20,933 nucleotides of DNA from positions 1 to 20,933 of the IMG/VR virus record IMGVR_UViG_3300030101_000509. One strand, written 5' to 3'. The DNA comes from a virus. The translations under genes and the position numbers were made by a program. Below the pieces are notes generated by a model. The model did not search any database, was not told where the DNA came from, and worked only from the letters and a program-made list of their open reading frames with translations. This document shows positions 14,426 through 20,933 of this stretch, piece after piece (the first letter of the stretch is position 1; every line of letters begins with the position of its first letter).

Positions 14426-17277
14426 TGTCAGCCTATCGTGAATTAGTTGAGTTTATAACCAAGTCGGTAACGAACGCTGAGAATAAAGCTTATGGTAATT
14501 TAGTGCCAGATGAAGACATAACGCCCGGCCCCGGCGGTTCTCTCGTTATCAAAGGTTTAGATAATACTGACGTTGAGGCGTTGAATGATGTTTTGCGTGA
14601 TGGTGGTTTTGAACCGGGTTTGAACCTTGGGCGTATTGGTCAAATATTTGATGGCACGACAGATGACTTTAATCCAACAACCGTTTTTGAAAACATTAAG
14701 AAAAACAACGAAGCTTTGTTTAAGCATCTTAAAAGAGACAAACAGTCTATGGACGCTATGGTTGCGATGGCAAACGCAACCGGGTTTGAAAACATTGCAG
14801 TAAAATTTCTTAACAGAAAACCCGGTGAAATACTCCCAGCAGAGGATGTATTAGCTGGTATTTTAACGCTTATAAAATTTGGTAAAGAGTTACAGTATGG
14901 AGCGCACAAGGCTTACCGTAGCCTAGACCGTCAAACTAGGGAAACAGAATTTAAAAAGTTACAAGTTATGGCGGCTGTGCAATCTAATTTAGCCGCACAA
15001 GTTTCTGGTAATGTGTCTGAATATGGTAGAGGTTTGGGCGTTGTTAGTTCTATAGCAAAGCTAGAAAACTTAGATGTATCTGCTTATGCAGAAAGTTTAG
15101 ATACATGGGTGCGAGAAGCTGACGACGGTTTAGTTGATTATCATTTACATACTTTTTTACAGCTTTCTACACCAATGCAACGAGCCAGATATGCAGAAAA
15201 AGGTTTTGTTTCAAAGTCTTGGGATTTTGCAATGGAAAACTATATCAACGCTCTTTTGTCTGCCCCTTCTACGCATATCGTAAACATTGCGGGTAATGCT
15301 GGGTTTCAAGTGCAAACTATAGCAGAACGTGGGTTAGCTGGCGTAATAGGAAATATAAGAACTCTTGGCGGTTTGCGTGGAGATATAGGTGACCAAAGGT
15401 ATGTAGGCGAAGCGGCGGCTGAAGCTCATGGTCTTATGATGGCGCAAAAAGATGCTATGCTTCTTATGGCTCGAACTATGATGACTGGTGAAAGTGGTGA
15501 CCTTGTAAGTAAAATAGACTTGCGTACTAGACGGGCATTAGGAAGCACTGACAATTTAAACGATGTTAAAACAAGTTTTGCTCAAGGCGATTATTTTAAA
15601 TCCTTTGTTGACTTGATGGGCATTTCTACAAGGTTACCGGGAAGGTTCCTAGCAAGTGAAGATGAGTATTTCAAAGTTATTACAATGCGTCGTGTGCTGT
15701 ACAGAGAAGCGCACCGAGCATCTCAGATTGCTTACACAACAGCAAGGCGTGAAGGTATAGGCAGAGATGAGGCTAAAGAATTAGCGTCGCAAAAATACGC
15801 AGACATAATAACGACAACGCCTGACGAAATTAAAAAGATGATGACTACCGAAGCACGAAAGATGACTTTCCAAGGTTCGCCAGAAGGTTTTTTTGGTCGC
15901 ATGGGTTCTCTAGTAAATAGTATTCCTTTAGTAAAAACTGTTGTGCCTTTTTATAATACGCCAACAAATATTATTAACGAAGCGTTTGACCGAACCTTAA
16001 ACTGGTCACCAGTTTACAAAGCAATAAAAGGAAATATTAAAGGCGAACAAATTATCACAGGAAAAGAATTAGACGATGCTTTAGCCAAGCTTACTTTAGG
16101 CAACGGTATAGCCATGACGATGTTGTATATGGCTAGTGGAGAGTATGGTGATAACATTGTTATAACTGGCACAGGCCCCAGTGAGTTTGCCGCTAAACGT
16201 AATATTATGGACCCCGCTGGTTTTAACCCGGCATCTATAGGAATTAAACAACCTGACGGCACTTATGAAACATTTACTTTTAGTAGATTTGACCCGATGT
16301 CGGCTCTGCTTGTAATGGGTGCAGACTTAGCAAACTATATGAAATATGAGGATGACCCAAACTTACTGTCAGCCGTTATAAAAGGTTATGTTTTGGCGAC
16401 GGCTGAGTATGCATCTAGCCTACCATTTCTCCAAGGCGTAGCAGAAATGTCTGAGTTTGCTATGGGCCGAGGTACGAAAGAGGACGCTGGTGAAAGAATG
16501 ATGCAATACTTTGGTCAACTTTCAGCGGGTGTTGGTACGAATGTATTAGGTAATTTAGACCGTTCAACGTTTGGTTTAGGTAGCTACGCCGCACATTATT
16601 TAGGTGAAGGCCAGTATACACCAGTGACACAATCTAGCTTTCACGCAATGCTTGAAAGAATAAACGACCCAACTTCTAGCAATACGGGATTACCGCCGGG
16701 AAAAGACCCTATAACTGGCAAGCTAATTACTGATGCTCCTAAATGGGTGCAAGGATTTTATAGCGGATTGCAAAAAGCTAAAGCAAGAAACGCATACTTT
16801 GCAGATACTTTACCACCAGCATTAGATTTTTGGGGTAACGAAATAGTAAGAGGTCAAGGAACTCTTATCGAAAACTTTAACCCTACAAGACTTAGAACGG
16901 CTAAATATTCTAAAGTAGACCAAGAGTTGCTTAGATTAAGTGAAACGGGCATAGGTACTTTTTCAATGCACAACAAAAGCATAAATCAGGTTAAATTAAA
17001 CAATGAAGAAATTAACGAGTTTCATACGCTTATTAACACAGTTGATGCTAACGGTAACACACCAGAAGAAACGGGCTATGACCCAACAAGCACGTTAGCC
17101 AATGCTTTGTTGTTTGAGGTTCTCGACGCTGATTACCAATCATTAATTACAGATGAGGACAAATTCAAAGCACTAAACACAATTTTACAAGATAGGCGTG
17201 AGTTAGCCAGAACAGCGTTTGTTGAAAACTCATCACGGTTTGGGCTAATGAAAATGGTAGAGGAAGCAATGGAGTGA
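14425..17277 (+). CDS. Large internal virion (ejection) protein, gp16-like position
   Basis: This gene encodes 950 residues, preceded by GGAAGGAA and a TAATG overlap. It is mainly helical. A conserved-looking block MENYINALLSAPSTHIVNIAGN lies at residues 270-291, a form common in large core proteins of podoviruses and related polyvalent proteins. A mildly hydrophobic segment (NGIAMTMLYMASG, about 560-572) could insert in membrane. T7 gp16 is 1318 residues with an N-terminal transglycosylase; no Glu-containing lytic site or similar domain is evident here. It likely forms, with the two preceding proteins, the complex that carries the genome across the envelope. It ends the coupled chain, and its stop overlaps the -35 of the fibre promoter. 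Confidence 0.78.
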   Translation: MSAYRELVEFITKSVTNAENKAYGNLVPDEDITPGPGGSLVIKGLDNTDVEALNDVLRDGGFEPGLNLGRIGQIFDGTTDDFNPTTVFENIKKNNEALFKHLKRDKQSMDAMVAMANATGFENIAVKFLNRKPGEILPAEDVLAGILTLIKFGKELQYGAHKAYRSLDRQTRETEFKKLQVMAAVQSNLAAQVSGNVSEYGRGLGVVSSIAKLENLDVSAYAESLDTWVREADDGLVDYHLHTFLQLSTPMQRARYAEKGFVSKSWDFAMENYINALLSAPSTHIVNIAGNAGFQVQTIAERGLAGVIGNIRTLGGLRGDIGDQRYVGEAAAEAHGLMMAQKDAMLLMARTMMTGESGDLVSKIDLRTRRALGSTDNLNDVKTSFAQGDYFKSFVDLMGISTRLPGRFLASEDEYFKVITMRRVLYREAHRASQIAYTTARREGIGRDEAKELASQKYADIITTTPDEIKKMMTTEARKMTFQGSPEGFFGRMGSLVNSIPLVKTVVPFYNTPTNIINEAFDRTLNWSPVYKAIKGNIKGEQIITGKELDDALAKLTLGNGIAMTMLYMASGEYGDNIVITGTGPSEFAAKRNIMDPAGFNPASIGIKQPDGTYETFTFSRFDPMSALLVMGADLANYMKYEDDPNLLSAVIKGYVLATAEYASSLPFLQGVAEMSEFAMGRGTKEDAGERMMQYFGQLSAGVGTNVLGNLDRSTFGLGSYAAHYLGEGQYTPVTQSSFHAMLERINDPTSSNTGLPPGKDPITGKLITDAPKWVQGFYSGLQKAKARNAYFADTLPPALDFWGNEIVRGQGTLIENFNPTRLRTAKYSKVDQELLRLSETGIGTFSMHNKSINQVKLNNEEINEFHTLINTVDANGNTPEETGYDPTSTLANALLFEVLDADYQSLITDEDKFKALNTILQDRRELARTAFVENSSRFGLMKMVEEAME

Positions 17278-17302
17278 CAAAGGTATGTTAATAGTGTACA
17301 AT
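17274..17302 (+). promoter_or_regulatory. Sigma70-like promoter for the tail-fibre module
   Basis: GTGACA (17274-17279) and TACAAT (17297-17302) are separated by 17 bases; each matches 5 of 6 consensus positions. The -35 overlaps the stop codon of the large internal protein gene. It lies in the only gap of more than 40 bases between 8724 and the end of the window. AGAGG (17312-17316) follows as ribosome site for the fibre gene. Confidence 0.6.
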
Positions 17303-17324
17303 TCGCAAAGTAGAGGTTTACCAA

Positions 17325-18761
17325 ATGGCTACTTTTAGTATTACAGACCAGACAAGACGGGCGCAGTTTACTGCTAATGGCTCGACTACTGAGTTTAGTT
17401 TTAGTTTTCAGGTCAACAATACTTCAGATATTAAGGTCGATGTTGACGGTACATTAAAGACTGAAAGCACTCACTACGACATTAAAACGTCATCAAACTC
17501 TATTGGGTTAAATGCTGACGGTACGGGCAAGGTAGTGTTTAGAACTAGCCCATCTGACCATACCCCGGCCAACAATGCGGTTGTCAGTGTCTTTAGTGAC
17601 CTACCTCTTAGCCGGACTAGTGTATATACTACTGGCGGTAACATTACAGCAACCTCTCTAGAAAACGATTTCGACACAATAACGATGATACTAGCTAGTC
17701 ACGAAGAACGGCTAGATAGAACAATGGTTGCCCCGGTACGGGATGCGGTAGACGTAGACCTTACGCTACCCGACAAGGATGACCGTAAAGGTCGTGTGCT
17801 AGGTTTCAACGCTACTACGGGCGCAGCGGAGCAAGGGCCACAGATAGCCGACGTTCAAACACTATCCGCTATTACGGCTGACATTGCTGCCCTTGCAGAT
17901 ATAGAAGACGGAACAACGGCAACCGATGCCATATCTGGCTTGGCTGCAATAAAAACAAACGTAACTACGGTGGCTGGTATTGCCAGTAACGTAACTGCTG
18001 TAGCTAATAACGCCACTAATATAAATGCCGTTGCGGCTGACGCTACGGATATAGGCGCAGTGGCGGCAAAGGCTACGGAGATAGGACGTTTAGGTACGGC
18101 TGATGCTATATCTGATTTAAACACACTAGGCACGGCTGACGCTGTGAGTGACATGAATACACTTGCGGCGATTAGTAGTGACATATCTACTGTAAGTGCT
18201 AAATCATCTATTATAACCAGTACGTTAGCGGCAAACCTTACAACTGTATCGCCACAGATAGCAACACTTCAGTCTTTAGCATCTGTTTTTTCTGGCACAC
18301 AGTCGCTTACAGTAACAGTTGCAAGCGGTAATTTATATGGTGGCGGTGGGACAGGAAATGTTTTTTATATAAATGGCTCTTCTAATCCACCATTAACACT
18401 TGTTCGAGGCATTACTTATACATTTGATGTTAGTGACTCTTCAGTATCTGGACATCCATTAGCATTTAAAGATTCTGGCGGTAATGCTTTTACTACTGGC
18501 GTTACTACAAATGGCACTGCTGGTAGTGCTGGGGCAACAGTTGTTATTGCTGTTCCTTCTACTGGTACAATGCCAGCTTCATATTATTGCACAAGTCATG
18601 GTGCGGGCATGGGTAATACAATAGCTACACAAACTAATGACATAGCAACTGTAGCAACCAACATTGCAGACATAAACACAGTAGCAACCAATATCGGTAC
18701 AATAGCGCAGAAGGCAACGGTAGACGAGGCAACTGCATTAGCCATAGCGTTAGGAGGCTAG
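17325..18761 (+). CDS. Tail fibre with T7 gp17-type N-terminus and inserted cupredoxin-like domain
   Basis: This gene encodes 478 residues. The N-terminus (about 1-150) matches the tail-attachment domain of T7 gp17: MATFSITDQTRRAQFTANG, then FSFSFQVNNTSDIKV and ENDFDTITMILASHEERLDRTM. A coiled-coil-like repeat region follows (about 170-320), with units such as NINAVAADATDIGAV and two 12-residue repeats. Residues about 327-435 form a separate beta-rich domain with His377 (GHPLAF), Cys422, His425 and Met429 in YYCTSHGAGMG. This is the ligand pattern of plastocyanin-like blue copper proteins (Cys-x2-His-x3-Met here, -x4- in plastocyanin). A short coil resumes to the end. Metal binding is inferred. 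The stop TAG is in frame with the next gene. Confidence 0.85.
   Translation: MATFSITDQTRRAQFTANGSTTEFSFSFQVNNTSDIKVDVDGTLKTESTHYDIKTSSNSIGLNADGTGKVVFRTSPSDHTPANNAVVSVFSDLPLSRTSVYTTGGNITATSLENDFDTITMILASHEERLDRTMVAPVRDAVDVDLTLPDKDDRKGRVLGFNATTGAAEQGPQIADVQTLSAITADIAALADIEDGTTATDAISGLAAIKTNVTTVAGIASNVTAVANNATNINAVAADATDIGAVAAKATEIGRLGTADAISDLNTLGTADAVSDMNTLAAISSDISTVSAKSSIITSTLAANLTTVSPQIATLQSLASVFSGTQSLTVTVASGNLYGGGGTGNVFYINGSSNPPLTLVRGITYTFDVSDSSVSGHPLAFKDSGGNAFTTGVTTNGTAGSAGATVVIAVPSTGTMPASYYCTSHGAGMGNTIATQTNDIATVATNIADINTVATNIGTIAQKATVDEATALAIALGG
18090..18161 (+). repeat. Two tandem 12-codon repeats in the fibre coil
   Basis: LGTADAISDLNT (18090-18125) is followed directly by LGTADAVSDMNT (18126-18161). 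The DNA copies differ mostly at synonymous sites, so the duplication is not recent. It extends the coiled-coil shaft. Confidence 0.75.
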
Positions 18762-18764
18762 ACA

Positions 18765-19112
18765 ATGGCAAATACATTTAAAGTAATAACTAGGGATGTA
18801 GCGCCAGCTAGTGCTGGTACTCCCGAAACTATATACACTGTGCAGACAGGTAGTACGCTTGTTGTTCAAAGTATATTTCTAACAAACGTGCATACGGCTC
18901 AAGTTGATGTGACTTTGCAGTTAGAAAGTACAACAACGCAAACAAATCAGACGCAAAACACAACAGCCCACTTTCTTAAAGATGTTCCGTTGCCAGCAAA
19001 AAGCTCACTAGAGTTAAACAAGATCAACATGAACGAGGGCGATATTATTAAGGTTGATTGCTCCGTTGCTGACAAAGTTTCTGTGATAATGAATTATATG
19101 GAGATTACCTAA
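18765..19112 (+). CDS. Small beta-rich virion structural protein
   Basis: This gene encodes 115 residues with a strong TAGGAGG (18751-18757) seven bases before ATG 18765. The sequence (MANTFKVITRDVAP, then TLVVQSIFLTNVHTAQVDVTL and DIIKVDCSVADKVSVIMNYMEI) reads as alternating beta strands, like a small sandwich. Proteins of this form often sit between tail-fibre genes in marine podoviruses and are labelled virion structural proteins; the exact role is not known. A fibre adaptor or tail-associated protein is likely from context. It is separated from the upstream fibre gene by a single in-frame TAG and one codon. Confidence 0.7.
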   Translation: MANTFKVITRDVAPASAGTPETIYTVQTGSTLVVQSIFLTNVHTAQVDVTLQLESTTTQTNQTQNTTAHFLKDVPLPAKSSLELNKINMNEGDIIKVDCSVADKVSVIMNYMEIT

Positions 19113-19114
19113 CA

Positions 19115-20776
19115 ATGGCTGGATATATTGGTGCGAAGGTCGGCACGGTCACTGCTAATGCTGCTGATATAAAAGGTGACATAAGCAGCACTGATACCTC
19201 ACCAGACCTCACTCTTAAAAATACAACGCAAGAAGACACAGATGGTGGTCGTGAAAGTACTGTTACTTTTAAAGGCGAACAGTCTGGCGGTGAAGAAAGT
19301 ACATTAGCTCAAATAGAGGCAAATCATCACGGTTCATCGGACGATGAGCAAGGCCAACTTGTTTTTAAAACTAATGACGGTTCTGACGGTGCTAGTCCTA
19401 CTGAACGCATGAAGATTGATAGTGCAGGAGCCGTTACGTTTACATCTGATGATACCTCAGATCAATTTGTTATTCAAAATAATGATACAGGTTCAGGTTC
19501 TGCGCCTGATATGGTTTTGTATAGAAACTCAGCAAGCCCTGCTGATGGAGATACAATAGGTAGAGTTGATTATCGTGGTGAAGATGATGGCGGTACAGCT
19601 AGAGATTATGTAACATTATATAGCAAAATATCTGATGCAAGCACTGGAACCCCTGCTGGTAGTTTTCACATTCAAACAAGAAACGGAACGAACCAAACTG
19701 ATAGATTAGTGGTTGATGGAATTGGTAACGTGGGTATTGGAACGTCTTCGCCAACTGTTCCTTTAACAGTTTTTTCAAGTGCAGCCGCAGATAGCGCAAG
19801 ATTTACAGATAATACAAACTCAGAGCTATTTGTTAAACATGCTACTGGTAATTTATTGACTATTGCTACTGGTAGTACTTCTCAGCCTATGGCGTTTGGA
19901 CAAGGTAGCACAGAACGTATGCGTATCGACAGCAGTGGTAGAGTTATAGTTAACTCAACTTCAAGTTCTGACCCTGCAACAAATAATGCTGTTAATGCTA
20001 TAAGACTTGCTGCTGATACAGGTCGTGTTTCGGCTTCGGCTGACGGAACTCTAGCACTCAATCTAAATAGAAAGTCAAATGATGGAGACATTGCAGTGTT
20101 CCGCAAAGATGCCTCTGTTATGGGAAGTATTGGTAGTATTACAAGTGGATTGTATGTAGCTGATACAGCCACTGGTTTAAGATTTGATTCTGCTGGAACA
20201 GATAACATACTTCCTTGCAGTCAAACTGGAGGTTTAAGAGATAATATTATTGATTTAGGTGTGGCCTCAGGAAGATTTGATGATATTTTTGCAACCAACA
20301 CCTCAATCCAAACATCTGATGAAAACGAAAAACAAGACATTGCATCACTAACTAGCGCAGAGATTAGTGCTGCTACAGCTATTAGTAAGTTGTTTAAAAG
20401 TTACAAATGGAAAGACAAAGTAGAAGCTAAAGGTGATGCTGCTCGAACACATACTGGTGTTGTTGCACAGCAAGTACAAACAGCAATGTCAGACGCAGGG
20501 CTAGACGCAAACAAGTATGCTTTTTGGTGTTCTGATACTTGGTGGGAAACAGAAACAAAAGTTGCTGCTGTTAAGGCAGACGAAGAGAAAGGCATAGAAG
20601 CCCAAGACGCATACACACGCACTGATCATTATTACATAAAAGATGAAGCACCAGAAGGTGCAACAGAGCGTACTAGATTGGGTATTCGTTATGCTGAACT
20701 GTTAGCGTTTATTGGTGCAGCAACAGAACAAAGATTGACTAGCATTGAAGCTAGACTAGACGCATTGGAGGGCTAA
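19115..20776 (+). CDS. Tail fibre/spike with C-terminal S74 self-cleaving chaperone domain
   Basis: This gene encodes 553 residues. The long middle is beta-rich with repeated fibre units (TERMKIDSAGAVTF, TERMRIDSSGRVIV, GNVGIGTSSP). The last ~150 residues are an intramolecular chaperone of endosialidase type (Peptidase S74): TSDENEKQDIASL places Ser401 and Lys406 five residues apart, as in the Ser/Lys pair used for self-cleavage, followed by YKWKDK, HTGVVAQQVQ and a C-terminal coil (TSIEARLDALEG). The chaperone drives trimerisation and is then released, leaving a mature fibre of about 400 residues. The receptor-binding part would be just before the cut. ATG 19115 follows GGAG by about 10 bases. 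Confidence 0.88.
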   Translation: MAGYIGAKVGTVTANAADIKGDISSTDTSPDLTLKNTTQEDTDGGRESTVTFKGEQSGGEESTLAQIEANHHGSSDDEQGQLVFKTNDGSDGASPTERMKIDSAGAVTFTSDDTSDQFVIQNNDTGSGSAPDMVLYRNSASPADGDTIGRVDYRGEDDGGTARDYVTLYSKISDASTGTPAGSFHIQTRNGTNQTDRLVVDGIGNVGIGTSSPTVPLTVFSSAAADSARFTDNTNSELFVKHATGNLLTIATGSTSQPMAFGQGSTERMRIDSSGRVIVNSTSSSDPATNNAVNAIRLAADTGRVSASADGTLALNLNRKSNDGDIAVFRKDASVMGSIGSITSGLYVADTATGLRFDSAGTDNILPCSQTGGLRDNIIDLGVASGRFDDIFATNTSIQTSDENEKQDIASLTSAEISAATAISKLFKSYKWKDKVEAKGDAARTHTGVVAQQVQTAMSDAGLDANKYAFWCSDTWWETETKVAAVKADEEKGIEAQDAYTRTDHYYIKDEAPEGATERTRLGIRYAELLAFIGAATEQRLTSIEARLDALEG

Positions 20777-20779
20777 TAA

Positions 20780-20933
20780 ATGGCTTATATAGGTAGCACA
20801 CCCGTACCATCTGGAATAAAAGAAACGCAGTCTTTCGTAGCGAGTGCTGGGCAAACTACATTTAATACTTTGGGATACTCAAACGGTAATAATATCTCAG
20901 TATTTTTAAATGGTGTACGTCTTATAAATGGCA
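20780..20933 (+). CDS. Tail fibre protein, 3' partial
   Basis: The gene starts at ATG 20780, with GGAGGG at 20767-20772 just upstream, and remains open to the end of the window (51 codons seen). The N-terminus MAYIGSTPVPSG, then SAGQTTFNTLGY and ISVFLNGVRLING, is the small beta domain often found at the start of fibre proteins in marine phages, where it attaches the fibre to the tail. The remainder lies outside the window, so neither length nor tip domain can be judged. Confidence 0.78.
   Translation, partial: MAYIGSTPVPSGIKETQSFVASAGQTTFNTLGYSNGNNISVFLNGVRLING

Noticed and set aside
1-20933. CRISPR array, insertion sequence, integrase or attachment site.
   Set aside because: No regularly spaced repeats, transposase or recombinase motifs were seen.

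Overview
The window is a stretch of a double-stranded DNA bacteriophage genome of the short-tailed (podovirus) type. Every supported gene lies on the + strand, and the genes are packed end to end, many overlapping by 1-17 bases. Several families (tail tubular proteins A and B, a gp14-like internal virion protein, a gp17-type fibre N-terminus, a gp13-like GNAT protein) are those of T7-like morphogenesis. The gene order differs from T7, because the terminase genes open the late block instead of closing it. The small Lys-rich genes and the fibre style resemble those of marine phages, probably on a Gram-negative host; host and habitat are inference. No integrase, RNA polymerase or lysis gene is visible.

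Layout. (1) 1-843: the 3' part of a replication-initiator-like winged-helix gene. It carries three copies of a 16-bp dyad inside the coding region, at the point where strand GC skew reverses, so it is a candidate replication origin. (2) 844-998: a short intergenic region with an inverted repeat and a G-run/C-run hairpin. (3) 999-4624: a small protein with an SSB-like C-terminal tip, terminase small and large subunits, a GNAT-like protein, then a cluster of very small, mostly Lys-rich genes. (4) 4626-7268: portal, Bbp19-like protein and scaffold, closed by a strong intrinsic terminator. (5) 7269-7534: a regulatory region with a candidate promoter, a fourth copy of the origin dyad at the predicted transcription start, and a leader that can fold into a three-way junction, ending at the capsid ribosome site. 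(6) 7535-8680: major capsid protein and a small probable decoration protein, then a G/C hairpin. (7) 8724-17277: tail tubular proteins A and B and four internal (ejection) virion proteins in one translationally coupled chain. (8) 17274-20933: a sigma70-like promoter, then the tail-fibre module: a T7-type fibre with an inserted cupredoxin-like domain, a small structural protein, a fibre with a C-terminal S74 self-cleaving chaperone, and the start of a further fibre gene.

How it fits together. TerS/TerL package DNA through the portal into a shell built from capsid protein on the scaffold. The tubular proteins form the tail nozzle, the internal proteins are ejected to conduct DNA, and the fibres bind the host. 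The most unusual signals are at the DNA and RNA level. The same dyad occurs in the presumed initiator gene and over the presumed capsid promoter, which could link replication to capsid expression. The capsid mRNA leader also looks like a structured RNA element that I cannot assign to a known family.
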